Assembly: GCA_002731275.1 (NCBI GenBank)
Contig: PCBK01000128.1
Span: 1 to 40,755 of the forward strand
Length of the DNA stretch: 40,755 nucleotides
Source of the DNA: Deltaproteobacteria bacterium
Lineage (GTDB): Bacteria > Myxococcota_C > UBA6777
Direction: 5' to 3'
In this document: positions 17,171 through 26,210 of the stretch, in pieces
Layout: each line of letters begins with the position of its first letter
How positions within the stretch are numbered: the stretch's first letter is position 1
Notes under the pieces: model-generated
Databases searched by the model: none
Seen by the model: only the letters and a program-made list of their open reading frames with translations
What the model was told of the DNA's origin: nothing
Made by a program: the position numbers and the translations under genes

Positions 17171-18238
17171 ATGACTCAAGAGCCCTTTTCTCCGATCGAA
17201 GAAGTCATTGAAGAGTTACAAGCCGGTAAGATGATCATCCTCGTCGATGATGAAGACCGCGAAAACGAAGGTGACTTTGTTGTCGCTGCTGAGTTCGTGA
17301 CCGCTGAGATGATCGTCCAAATGAACCGTTACGCGAGTGGGATCATCACGGTCCCGATGCCTCCAGAGAGGCTCCGTGATCTGAACATTGATCTCATGGT
17401 CCAGGATAACGTCGAGAGTATGTGCACTGCGTTCACTGTGACTGTCGATGCGAAGGATGATATCAGCACAGGCAGCAGCGCGATCGATCGTGCGACGACG
17501 ATTCGCAAGCTCGCTGATCCCAACTCAACTGCGAGAGATTTTGTTCGCCCTGGTCACGTCAATCCGTTGCGTACACAAAAGGGTGGTGTTCTCAAGCGCG
17601 CAGGGCACACAGAGGCGTCATCTGACTTGTTGCGCCTCGCAGGACTTCAGCCTGTGGCCGTCCTTTGTGAGATCATGGAAGATGACGGTGAGATGTCTCG
17701 TGTGCCAGATCTCGCGAGGCTCGCGAAGAAGATGGATCTCAAGCTCGCGACGATCGCGGACCTGATTCGCTACCGTAGACGTACTGAGAAGTTGATCGAG
17801 AAGAACGGTCAAGAAGAGCTGAAGACCGACTACGGGACATTCGAGGTCCATCACTACCAAAGCCTCGTCGACGATGGCCACTACACGGCCTTTGTCGTGG
17901 GCGATCTTTCACAAGAAGGCGCATCACTCGTCCGTATGCACGCCGCGAGTATCACCAAGGATCTGCTCTCATCTCTCGATCCCAACAAAGACGACGCGTT
18001 CCATGCGTCGTTGAAGATGATCGCTGATGAAGGTCGTGGAGTGTTGCTCTATATCGAAAAGATGAAGCGACAAAGTTCACGTATCCCACCAGATGAGAGA
18101 GATTATGGTATCGGCGCACAGATCCTCAGTGAGTTGGGTGTGACAGATCTGCGCCTGATCACAAATAATCCCATCAAACGTGCTGGACTCGAAGGTTTTG
18201 GGTTGCGGATTGTTGAGAATGTGCCTGTCGTCTCGTAG
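17171..18238 (+). CDS. 3,4-dihydroxy-2-butanone-4-phosphate synthase fused to a degenerate GTP cyclohydrolase II domain (RibBX type)
   Basis: A 355-residue cytosolic enzyme. Residues ~1-205 are a complete RibB domain, which makes the four-carbon riboflavin precursor from ribulose 5-phosphate: DDEDRENEGDF at 26-36 and RPGHVNPLRT with RAGHTEAS at 126-150. Residues ~220-355 match GTP cyclohydrolase II at the end (RDYGIGAQIL, RLITNNPIKRAGLEG). The zinc-binding RVHSEC...CDC region, however, is replaced by RMHAAS (255-260) and SSLDPNKDD, with no Cys. The second domain should therefore lack cyclohydrolase activity, as described for RibBX proteins, and a separate RibA is needed elsewhere. No other riboflavin gene is in the window. 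GAGAG near 17160 is a weak ribosome binding site. Confidence 0.9.
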   Translation: MTQEPFSPIEEVIEELQAGKMIILVDDEDRENEGDFVVAAEFVTAEMIVQMNRYASGIITVPMPPERLRDLNIDLMVQDNVESMCTAFTVTVDAKDDISTGSSAIDRATTIRKLADPNSTARDFVRPGHVNPLRTQKGGVLKRAGHTEASSDLLRLAGLQPVAVLCEIMEDDGEMSRVPDLARLAKKMDLKLATIADLIRYRRRTEKLIEKNGQEELKTDYGTFEVHHYQSLVDDGHYTAFVVGDLSQEGASLVRMHAASITKDLLSSLDPNKDDAFHASLKMIADEGRGVLLYIEKMKRQSSRIPPDERDYGIGAQILSELGVTDLRLITNNPIKRAGLEGFGLRIVENVPVVS

Positions 18239-18267
18239 GAGATGATGAGGCTACTTTTTTGTGGGGA

Positions 18268-20952
18268 TTACTTTTTTGTGTTGCGCGCTGCAAAGAGGGT
18301 TCGCAGCCGCAGTGAGGGTTTGAACGCGACAAGCGCTCCATTTTTCTTTCCGTCTACTCCGTACAAAAAGTGATAGATCGCGTGTGATTGTAGCACGCGC
18401 TTGATGTAGCGTCTCGTCTGACGAATGCTGATGGACTCGACCCATTCATCGAGTGGGAGATAGCCGTAGGATTGTACAAACTTCTTCATCAACTTGGGAC
18501 CTGCGTTGTACGAACCTATCGCGACAGGGAGCTGTTGTGCAAATTGTTCAACACGGTTGCGAAGGTACCGTACGCCAAGAGGGACGTTGATCTCTGGACG
18601 GGTCAGGTGAGCGGGTTTGATCTTCTTTCCTGGAAAGACCTCTTTGGCGACGGTTTGTGCTGTGGGGAGCAGCAGCTGCATCAGTCCGTAAGCTTTGGCC
18701 CAGGATTGGATATCAGGGTCGAAGGTGCTCTCTTCTTTCATCATCCCGTAGATCAGGGAGAGTGGGACTTCCTGGTTCTTTTTGTGGGCTTTTTCGACCT
18801 CATCCCAAAAAGGTTTGGGATACGCGAGATACCAGTATTTGTGGGTGGAGGGTTTGAATGGGAGTGCGCCTGCCAATTCGCCTCTGTGACGGAAGATATG
18901 ATCCGCTCTGTGGTAGACTTCAGCGACGTGAAAGTGGAGCGACAGCAGGGCCGCACCTTTGTCACCAAAGAGTCCACAGCGACGGCGTCTCTTTTGAAAG
19001 GATTTGTTGTTCGCGGAGGGAGGGAAGACCTTGCAATTGCGTAGACGTCGCCACTCAAGGGCGGCGAGCTCTTCCATCCCCAAGCGATACAGCTCTAGAC
19101 CTCGTTTGTAGTGAGGGTGTGCGAGGAAAGAGGCCTTTACACCGTCGAATTGAGCGGGGAGGTCTTTGGAGGCGATGATCTTACGTGGGACAGGTCCCCA
19201 GGGCAGGACGAGGCGTTTGTACCGTCTGCGTCGTCTGCGTCGTCTGCGTCTTCTACGCTTTTTGCGCTTGCGTTTCACGCGCTGGACGTGCCAGCGGCGG
19301 CGTTTGAGTCTTCGGACACGAGAGAGCGCCATAAAGCTATAGTATTGAAGAGGGTATTGTTTGATCAAGCGGGTATACAAAGCGATTGCGCTGTCTTTGG
19401 CCTGTTGGTTTCTTTTCCGCTTTTGCCAGATGCGCTTGTGCCAAATACGTCCTGCGAAATAAAGCGCTGCCGGGGCATGACGGCTCTCTGGGTGATCCTT
19501 CTGGATGGACAACAATTGGGGGAGTGCTTCGTCGTACTGTCTGTGTTTGTAGGCTTTGTATGCGAGTCTCCAGCGGGACATGACAGCCATCTCGCCGCCT
19601 GGATATTGTTGCTGTAATTGTCGATAGCGCTTCTTCGCTGCAGGGAGAGTTTTGCGTCTCTCCAAAGCGTACGCGGTCATGTACAGTGCGTCGTCTGCCA
19701 AAAAGTGTTTGGGGTACAACTTGACGAGCTCGTCGAGGTAGGGGATCCCTTTTTTGGCCATCCCTCTACGTTTGAAGGCTTGGCCGAGGCGATACAAGAT
19801 ACGCACATGTTCATAAGGACGTTTGACACAGTGGGTGCGAGCCTGTAGGAGTTCTTTGACCGCTCTGTAATAGATGCGTCTGCGGAACCATGCGAAGCCC
19901 CGGGCGTAGTGATACCGACAACGTAGCGTCGCGTCTGTGAGCTGCTTTTTCTTGATGCTCCACGTCGCGCGGAGCGCTTGTTTGTACGCATAGATGTAAT
20001 TGTATCGATAGGCGCGGCGGAGTTTCTCCTGTGTGTTGAGTGTAAAACGTGTGCGTTTTCGCCAGCGAGCACGTTTGACCCAATACGCTTCGCCGGATGC
20101 CGGTTTCTCGATCCAGATCTTTTTCAGCCACACTTTGGCTTGTTTGTCGTCTTCTTTGGTCTTCTTTTTGAGATGTGCGCGGGCCATCCACAACCAAAAC
20201 GTCGCGTCTCTTCTTTTGTGGTACCCGTCTCGATGAAGGACTTTGATCAGCTCGTCGTACTTCTTCTTTTTGAACAGGTTGCCCACAACGCGAAGACGTG
20301 ACCAGCGAAAGTAGCGTGAGCGCTTGCTGACTTTCAGAAAGAGGGCGTTGGCTTTGTCGTATTTTCTTTGCCGCTCCCACGTCTCTGCCTCCCAGAAGTA
20401 GAGGTAATCGCGCAGGATGTAGTTCATTTTGTGCAACAGAGCGTATCGTTTGCGGGCCTCATCGTATTTTCTGCGTCGCTGGTAACACCGTGCGAGCAGA
20501 AAGATCGCCGCACCAGTCAGGCGCTCTGGGAAGGCATCTTTTTTCTTCAGGATATTGTCAGCTTTCTTGCAATTCCACCGCAACGCCGAGCGCAGACGTC
20601 TATAGCGACGTTCTGAGAAGTAGGGTTTCAGGCTGCTCGCTCGGAACGTCAACAGAACCGGCGCTTTTTGGACCGGCTTGTCTGGAGGGGATGGACGTCT
20701 TTGGGCGGGTTTTATGGCGACCTTTTTGTGGACGGTCTTTTTGTCGGGAGCTTGTGCCGTTTTGGTCGTTCGCTGCTGGGGAGGAGGAGTTGTGTTGGGG
20801 GCCTGCTTGTTGGACGCAACTGGGGTGGTCGATGCATCTTGTTGAGGTTTCTCTGGTGCCTTACGGACACCTGGAGAAGACTGCTTGACGCACCCCAAAC
20901 CACACAGTGAGATGAGCAACACAGACAGAGTGTACAAAAACCAACGATACAT
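18268..20952 (-). CDS. Slt70-like lytic transglycosylase lipoprotein with TPR region
   Basis: An 894-residue envelope enzyme expected to cleave peptidoglycan between MurNAc and GlcNAc. The start at 20952 is supported by GGAGG just upstream and by a lipoprotein signal ending in LGC (Cys21). A Thr/Pro/Lys-rich spacer runs to ~115. Residues ~120-550 are TPR-like helices rich in Arg, Lys and Tyr. A run of twelve Arg is at 566-577 within a longer basic stretch. The SLT domain spans ~720-870, with the catalytic Glu741 in MMKEESTF, then AYGLMQLLLPTA, RPEINVPLGVRYL and AIGSYNAGP, all standard family motifs. It is about 250 residues longer than E. coli Slt70. It converges with ribB at a 29-base gap. 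The fold is sure; the role of the basic tract is not. Confidence 0.9.
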   Translation of the reverse strand: MYRWFLYTLSVLLISLCGLGCVKQSSPGVRKAPEKPQQDASTTPVASNKQAPNTTPPPQQRTTKTAQAPDKKTVHKKVAIKPAQRRPSPPDKPVQKAPVLLTFRASSLKPYFSERRYRRLRSALRWNCKKADNILKKKDAFPERLTGAAIFLLARCYQRRRKYDEARKRYALLHKMNYILRDYLYFWEAETWERQRKYDKANALFLKVSKRSRYFRWSRLRVVGNLFKKKKYDELIKVLHRDGYHKRRDATFWLWMARAHLKKKTKEDDKQAKVWLKKIWIEKPASGEAYWVKRARWRKRTRFTLNTQEKLRRAYRYNYIYAYKQALRATWSIKKKQLTDATLRCRYHYARGFAWFRRRIYYRAVKELLQARTHCVKRPYEHVRILYRLGQAFKRRGMAKKGIPYLDELVKLYPKHFLADDALYMTAYALERRKTLPAAKKRYRQLQQQYPGGEMAVMSRWRLAYKAYKHRQYDEALPQLLSIQKDHPESRHAPAALYFAGRIWHKRIWQKRKRNQQAKDSAIALYTRLIKQYPLQYYSFMALSRVRRLKRRRWHVQRVKRKRKKRRRRRRRRRRRRYKRLVLPWGPVPRKIIASKDLPAQFDGVKASFLAHPHYKRGLELYRLGMEELAALEWRRLRNCKVFPPSANNKSFQKRRRRCGLFGDKGAALLSLHFHVAEVYHRADHIFRHRGELAGALPFKPSTHKYWYLAYPKPFWDEVEKAHKKNQEVPLSLIYGMMKEESTFDPDIQSWAKAYGLMQLLLPTAQTVAKEVFPGKKIKPAHLTRPEINVPLGVRYLRNRVEQFAQQLPVAIGSYNAGPKLMKKFVQSYGYLPLDEWVESISIRQTRRYIKRVLQSHAIYHFLYGVDGKKNGALVAFKPSLRLRTLFAARNTKK

Positions 20953-21187
20953 ACTTCCCTCCCAAGTCGGATACAGCTCCAGAGGTCTTGTCTTTTGGAA
21001 CTGGAGCAAATTCTCTTTGATCAAATGTAAGGAGTACAACGTCGTAAAGCAAATGTCCAAAAAACAACAAAATCATAGAGATGTTCAAGGGTTGTTTTTC
21101 GAGTCCGTGTGCCCTGCTGGTGTGGCAAAGAGTATCCCGAAGAGGTTGGTTAGGGGAGGTTGGTTTTGTGGGTGTTGTGGAGGGATG

Positions 21188-21715
21188 TTACGCGCTTTTG
21201 CTTTGTGTTTGGATGTTGATTTTGCGCCCAGGGGTTTTGTCTTTTTGGCATTTGGGGAGGGTGATGTCGAGGAGTCCGTTGTGGAAAGAGGCCGAGACTC
21301 GTTCCACTTCGACGCGCGCTGGTAGGTGGACGGTCCTGTGAAAGGAGCCCGAGCGGATCTCTCGTCTGTGGTAGTGCTCGTCTTCTTCAGTCTCTTCTTG
21401 TCTGGTCTCTCCGTCGATATAGAGGACATTTTCATCGACATGAAGGTGGATGTCTTCTTTGTGTACGCCAGCGATCTCTGCCCGAACGAGGAGCGTGTCG
21501 CCTTTGTCGATGATATCGATGCGGGGGGTCTTGAGGCTCGTTCCAAACTTCTCGAAGCTCTCTTTGTCGAGAGGGAAATCATCGCTCCACTTTTCGAGCC
21601 AGTTTTGCGAGAAGAAATCGTCAAACGTCCGCGCCATCTCTTCAAACGGATTATGCCAGGAAGACTTCTTTTTCTTTGGGGATGTTTGCAATGTCTTGTC
21701 TTGTTTGTTGCTCAT
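21188..21715 (-). CDS. Small heat-shock protein, Hsp20/alpha-crystallin family
   Basis: A 175-residue ATP-independent holdase chaperone. The alpha-crystallin domain covers ~75-165: PRIDIIDKGDTLLVRAEIAG, the DGETRQEE turn, and the family signature FHNGLLDITLPK (the G-x-L motif). An N-terminal Lys-rich arm and the WHNPFEEMARTFDDFF segment precede it. The start at 21715 (MSNKQDK) is chosen for GGAG seven bases upstream; the frame extends 30 codons further but without support. It is divergent from the FIST gene across a 246-base region that carries a perfect palindrome, so the two may share a regulator. No CIRCE element was recognised. Confidence 0.92.
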   Translation of the reverse strand: MSNKQDKTLQTSPKKKKSSWHNPFEEMARTFDDFFSQNWLEKWSDDFPLDKESFEKFGTSLKTPRIDIIDKGDTLLVRAEIAGVHKEDIHLHVDENVLYIDGETRQEETEEDEHYHRREIRSGSFHRTVHLPARVEVERVSASFHNGLLDITLPKCQKDKTPGRKINIQTQSKSA

Positions 21716-21794
21716 CGTGTGCTCCTTTGCCCTTGGAAGCTCCAAAGGGGACCTTTGTGAGAGACTGTTTGCGCTCTCTTTCTGTATTTGTGGA

Positions 21795-21872
21795 ATATGT
21801 ATCATAAGGATGTACAGCTTATTGTGTACGTTTCATTGATGGAGAACAATGAATGATTTGATACATATCAAA
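21795..21872. promoter_or_regulatory. Palindromic operator candidates between hsp20 and the FIST gene
   Basis: A perfect palindrome, TTTGATA (21857-21863) and TATCAAA (21866-21872) around CA, lies ~90 bases before the FIST start and ~140 before the hsp20 start. The ten bases TGATACATAT in it (21859-21868) recur in inverted orientation at 21795-21804. Two copies of one site in a divergent spacer suggest a shared regulator; this is inference. Confidence 0.5.
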
Positions 21873-21961
21873 GAATGTGGTCAAGTTTGGGGGAGGCAGG
21901 CCGTGTATATAGACATTATGTACAAGGTTGTGCAGAAGTCAGAGACGCGAAAGGAGACACC

Positions 21962-23119
21962 ATGTTGAGAGCAGTGGTCGGTCACAGTGAAGATCCTGAT
22001 GAGTCCGAAGCGGTCAGAGAGATTGTCGCGCAATGTCGCGAGCAGTTGGGGGAGCACAAGCCCAGCGCGGGGATCTTGTTTGCTGCGATAGAGATGGAGC
22101 ATCAGGTCGTGTTGAATGGGCTTTTGGAAGCATTTCCAGGGATCTCCTTGGTCGGTTGTACGACTGATGGTGAGTTATCTTCGAAGCTCTCTTTTACAGA
22201 AGATTCGCTTACGTTGTTGTTGTTTTCCTGTGGGGATGGGGTGGAAATCACGTCAGGTTTGGGACGTCGTCTGTCCGATGGTATCCCTGCCGCGGTCAAC
22301 GAGGCTGTATCTGAAGCCAAAAGCAAGACAGCGTTACCGGCGAAGTGGTGTTTTATCACGCCAGAGAGTATGACCGTGAGCAGCTCTGTGTTGCTCCAAG
22401 CGTTGCAGTCCAACTTGGGAGAATCGTTCCCTATCGCAGGTGGTCTCGCTGCGGATCAATGGTCTTTTGAAAAAACATACCAATTTTACAACGGGGAAGT
22501 CTTGACGGACGCATTGCCGATGTTGTTGTTTTCGGGTGATGTGCATGTCTCTCATGGTGTGGCCTCTGGTTGGGAACCACATGGCAAAATGGGCGTGGTA
22601 GAGCGCGCAGAAGGGAATGTTGTGTGGACCATTGACGGTGTCTCTGCGCTTTCATTCTACAGCCACTACCTGGGCCCTCATGTCAAACCATCAACAGAGT
22701 ATCCACTCGCGGTCTCCGTCTCCAAACATGCGGATGAGTATTACCTGCGCGCACCGCTCAAGTGTGACGAAGAGACTGGGAGCGTCACTTTCACGGGAGA
22801 TATCCCGGAGGGCGCGACTGTACGATTGACCACACCGGAGCGCGAGAAGATCATGGAGGCCTGTGAGACATCTGTGTTGCAGGCTTTCGAGAGCTTCCCA
22901 CAAGGGAAGGTGCCTGCGTGTGCGTTGATCGTCTCTTGTGCTGCGAGAAAATATTTGTTGGGGACACAGGTGCGGGAGGAGTACGAAATACTTCGACAAC
23001 ATATCGGTGACTTACCTGTGTTAGGATTCTATTCATACGGTGAAATTGGTCCTTCAAGTCTGGGATCACCTGCTTGTCTTCACAACGAAACATTTGTCAC
23101 AGTGCTGCTTGGTGGCTAA
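21962..23119 (+). CDS. FIST-domain sensor protein
   Basis: A 385-residue cytosolic protein with FIST N and FIST C domains, a sensory module proposed to bind small ligands such as amino acids. Visible hallmarks are SAGILFAAIEM and LVGCTTDGE in the N-part, PIAGGLAADQW in the middle, and VLGFYSYGEIGP near the C-terminus, the family's most conserved segment. It has no output domain. The histidine kinase gene follows closely, within about 70 bases of its stop or less depending on the start used. The likely reading is that ligand binding by this protein controls that kinase. AAGGAG at 21951-21956 fixes the start at 21962. Confidence 0.9.
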   Translation: MLRAVVGHSEDPDESEAVREIVAQCREQLGEHKPSAGILFAAIEMEHQVVLNGLLEAFPGISLVGCTTDGELSSKLSFTEDSLTLLLFSCGDGVEITSGLGRRLSDGIPAAVNEAVSEAKSKTALPAKWCFITPESMTVSSSVLLQALQSNLGESFPIAGGLAADQWSFEKTYQFYNGEVLTDALPMLLFSGDVHVSHGVASGWEPHGKMGVVERAEGNVVWTIDGVSALSFYSHYLGPHVKPSTEYPLAVSVSKHADEYYLRAPLKCDEETGSVTFTGDIPEGATVRLTTPEREKIMEACETSVLQAFESFPQGKVPACALIVSCAARKYLLGTQVREEYEILRQHIGDLPVLGFYSYGEIGPSSLGSPACLHNETFVTVLLGG

Positions 23120-23188
23120 CATGTTATTTCGTGTGTGTGGTTGATTGAGAAAAGTGACCTGTATGATGGGTCTTGGGTGAGGATGAGA

Positions 23189-24280
23189 ATGGAGAGCATG
23201 GAAGATGTCGATGTAAAGGCGTTACAAGAACGTCTGTCACAAGTGGAGCGTGAAAATCGTATCCTACGCAAGAAGCTACAACGGAGCGAAAAAAACCGTC
23301 AAACCATCGAGGACATTCACCGCAAAAATGAGACGTTTTTGCGTCAGACAATCCTCGAATTGCACGAAGCTCGCGAGACCATTGAGCAGATCAACATGGA
23401 ACTCGAAAAGCGTGTGCAGTCCCGTACGCTCGCGCTACAAGGCGAAATTAAGGAGAGAAAGCTCGCAGAGACGCGACTGCGAGAGCTCAATGAAGAGCTC
23501 AAGCAAGCTCATGAGATGGCGTTGCAAGCGAGTCATGCCAAGAGTAACTTTTTGGCGAGGATGAGTCACGAGTTGCGCACACCCCTCAACGCAATTATCG
23601 GCTACTCCGAGATGCTCATGGAAGATCTGGAAGAGGGGGCGCTGGATATCTTTCGTGAGGACCTCAAGCGCATTCACCACTCAGGACAGCATCTTTTGCA
23701 GTTGATCAACGATATCCTTGACCTGTCCAAGATCGAAGCTGGCAAGATGGAGATCCTCAACGAGAACTTCGATGTACACTCCTTTGCACTTGAGATTGTT
23801 GGGATGTGTACGCCCCTCGCGCAAAAAAACAACAACCGTGTAGAGCTGATGTGTTCATCCTCAATTGGGACGATGCGGACGGATCGTGTCAAACTTCGGC
23901 AGATGTTGTTGAACTTGTTGTCAAACGCGAGCAAATTTACAAGCGAGGGCGAGATTCGTATCGAGATTGTTCGGATGACGTCTCCAACTGGACGAGAGCT
24001 GCTTTCCTTTGCAGTGCAGGATACGGGGATTGGTATCTCCGAAAAACATCAACGGCAGATCTTCGAGCCATTCCAACAGAGTGATAACTCATCGACACGC
24101 AAGTACGAAGGGACTGGTCTGGGCTTGGCCATCTGTCGCAATCTTTGTCGGATGCTTGGTGGTGATCTTTCCGTAGAGAGCCAATTGGATGTGGGCTCGA
24201 CGTTTTCTTTTGCGCTGCCAGTCGTGCCTCTCCCCAAAACACAATCTCGCACACCACTGCCAAGAGGGTTGGGGGGATGA
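23189..24280 (+). CDS. Soluble hybrid-free sensor histidine kinase
   Basis: A 363-residue protein without membrane segments. An N-terminal coiled coil (about residues 10-115, heptad-rich Glu/Lys/Arg/Leu) leads into the HisKA domain with the phospho-acceptor His127 in ARMSHELRTPLNAIIGYSE. The ATPase domain shows the N box LLNLLSNASKF, G1 VQDTGIGIS, F box IFEPFQQ and G2 GTGLGLAI. No receiver or sensor domain is present, so input probably comes from the FIST protein encoded just upstream. The start is uncertain: in-frame candidates lie at 23135 (GTG), 23183, 23189 and 23198. I chose 23189 because GTGAGG lies six bases before it. No response regulator is encoded nearby. Confidence 0.9.
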   Translation: MESMEDVDVKALQERLSQVERENRILRKKLQRSEKNRQTIEDIHRKNETFLRQTILELHEARETIEQINMELEKRVQSRTLALQGEIKERKLAETRLRELNEELKQAHEMALQASHAKSNFLARMSHELRTPLNAIIGYSEMLMEDLEEGALDIFREDLKRIHHSGQHLLQLINDILDLSKIEAGKMEILNENFDVHSFALEIVGMCTPLAQKNNNRVELMCSSSIGTMRTDRVKLRQMLLNLLSNASKFTSEGEIRIEIVRMTSPTGRELLSFAVQDTGIGISEKHQRQIFEPFQQSDNSSTRKYEGTGLGLAICRNLCRMLGGDLSVESQLDVGSTFSFALPVVPLPKTQSRTPLPRGLGG

Positions 24281-24308
24281 TTGTCCTAAGTACAGAGCTT
24301 TGGGGGGG

Positions 24309-25604
24309 TCAGGCTTTTGGTGTGGGGATAGCGGGGAGCGCGATGGAGAAGACACTGCCACCGCCGGGGTTATCTGTATAAATAAGTTGTCCCTTCATCG
24401 CCTTGATCAGCGCGAGGGAGATGCTCAGTCCAAGCCCCGTTCCTTCCTTGCTTCTGGTGGTCGATGCGTCGACCTGGACAAACGGTTCAAAGATCTTTTG
24501 TTGCAAATCTTCTGGAATCCCTGGACCCTTATCTTTAACATCAATGCGCCAGTGTCGCTCCACCTTGTGTATCTGGATCTCCACACAACTCCCTCTTGGG
24601 GAGAACTTCGATGCATTGGAGAGCAAGTTGGTGATGACCTGCATGAGCTTGCTTTTATTCGCCTCCACCCACGCAGGCTTGTCTGGAGAGGTCAACCGGA
24701 AAGTGACATCAAACCGCTGCGCGTAAGACTCCAGGTCATGCATCGCGTGCTCGATAAGTTCGGAAATCTCGATCTGTTGGAGTGTGACCTCAAGTTGTCC
24801 TGATTCAAATTTGCCGAGATCCAACAAATCTTGCACCAGATCTTTGAGTCGTTCACTGTTTCTGTGTGCAATGTCCAGGAGACGTTGGGCGGTTTTTTCG
24901 TCAATGTCTTCGGGCTTTTCTCGCAGAATACCGAGTGCCCCGTGGAGGGACGTGAGGGGAGTGCGCAGCTCGTGACTGACGACAGATACAAGCTCATCTT
25001 TGAGCTTTTGTGCCTGCCGTTGGGTCTCCAGTGCGTGCTGAAGATGGGAAAGTCGCTGTGAATCCTCTTGGTTGAATTCGAGCAGTTGTCTTTGTTGTCG
25101 AACACGCAGCAAGTGCACGAGTGTTGACAACGCGAGCGCCGTCGTCAGCGCAAACACAAAATGAAGCGCTTCTCTTTGTGTCGCGATGCCAAGTATCAGT
25201 GAGCCCCAAAGCCCCATGGAGATGACAAATATCCCAACAAGGTGGACTGTTGAGGTGAACAAAAAACCGGCCGCAATCAAAATGATGATGACGTTGGTCG
25301 TTTGTAAACCATCCCGCAATAAGTGCATGTGTGCCAATGAGTTGACTAGGCACAGCAAAAAGACGATATCAGCGAGATAATGAGCCCACTTTACAGAAAT
25401 CTTGTCGCGTCGGACGGCATAGCGAACGAACAAGAGGGCTACTGACGTAAACGAGGACAAGACGGACATGCGGATGTTTTGTGGAGATGGTAACAAGAGC
25501 ATGTGCATCAACGTAAAAAAACCATACAAAACGGAGAGCATCAACGCCACAGGAGCGATGTCCTTGTGTATACTCTCTTGTAATTGCCTGTCTACCTTCA
25601 TCAT
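24309..25604 (-). CDS. Membrane-bound sensor histidine kinase
   Basis: A 431-residue inner-membrane protein. About six hydrophobic helices fill residues ~15-165 with short loops and no periplasmic domain, so the membrane part itself is probably the sensor. A coiled coil (~170-200) leads to HisKA, with His211 in VSVVSHELRTPLTSLHGALG. The ATPase domain shows LLSNASKFSPRG, VKDKGPGIPE, IFEPFVQVD and GTGLGLSI. The start is uncertain: the MM pair at 25604/25601 is preferred, since the frame up to 25700 adds only a polar tail and its ATG abuts AGG without spacing. It converges with the FIST-linked kinase 28 bases away. No response regulator is in the window. Confidence 0.9.
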   Translation of the reverse strand: MMKVDRQLQESIHKDIAPVALMLSVLYGFFTLMHMLLLPSPQNIRMSVLSSFTSVALLFVRYAVRRDKISVKWAHYLADIVFLLCLVNSLAHMHLLRDGLQTTNVIIILIAAGFLFTSTVHLVGIFVISMGLWGSLILGIATQREALHFVFALTTALALSTLVHLLRVRQQRQLLEFNQEDSQRLSHLQHALETQRQAQKLKDELVSVVSHELRTPLTSLHGALGILREKPEDIDEKTAQRLLDIAHRNSERLKDLVQDLLDLGKFESGQLEVTLQQIEISELIEHAMHDLESYAQRFDVTFRLTSPDKPAWVEANKSKLMQVITNLLSNASKFSPRGSCVEIQIHKVERHWRIDVKDKGPGIPEDLQQKIFEPFVQVDASTTRSKEGTGLGLSISLALIKAMKGQLIYTDNPGGGSVFSIALPAIPTPKA

Positions 25605-25821
25605 TGTTCTTTGCTCAGTCCCTTTCGTTTGGTGACTCCTTGCACCGTATTGTTTTAATACATCACTCCGTCTTGATCCACGAGCTTTTTGCTCATCCAT
25701 CCTTGTATGGTCGTTTAATCCTTCGTGATCGTTGCCATTTTTTTTGGCTATTTTTTTCTCTCTTCCGAGAGAAAGAATGTCCGACTACCCACCTTTGGAG
25801 ATGTGAGATAAATGACAAGGT

Positions 25822-25836
25822 TTCGAACTGTTCGAA
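25822..25836. promoter_or_regulatory. Perfect 15-bp palindrome, operator-like
   Basis: The arms TTCGAAC and GTTCGAA flank a single T. It lies ~220 bases upstream of the membrane kinase start. The CGAAC...GTTCG core is like LexA boxes of some Gram-positive bacteria, but whether it is one here is unknown. Confidence 0.45.
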
Positions 25837-26175
25837 TCTTTCCTTGCCAGGCTTATTGGAGTGTTGTTCCACCATGACTGGATGAGAGATACTCGACTGT
25901 TGTGGATTTTAGATTCTTTATGTTTATTCGTTGTTTACGTTGATGTTTTCAGGCGAAACAAGTGTTCAGCCACTGTCTTTTATGAGTGAATGTGGTTCAC
26001 CGAGTGTGCATGTGACGTTGTTTAGTTGTATGTTTTTTATGATGAAAAGGGCAAGAGGGGGAATGTGGTGTATCTTTTGCTTTTTGAGGCAGAGCGAGAA
26101 GGTCGATGACTCTCTCAGGATCCAATCATGGGTCTCTCCTCGTTCGAAAGTGGGACTGTGTGAAAAGATAAACGA

Positions 26176-26210
26176 AACCACCGCCTGTGTATCAAGCGGT
26201 GGTTTTTTTT
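26176..26210 (+). terminator. Intrinsic terminator without an upstream gene
   Basis: A perfect 9-bp stem, AACCACCGC (26176-26184) and GCGGTGGTT (26196-26204), with an 11-base loop runs into eight consecutive T (26203-26210). It works in the plus direction, yet the nearest plus-strand gene ends at 24280, some 1.9 kb upstream. Confidence 0.85.
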
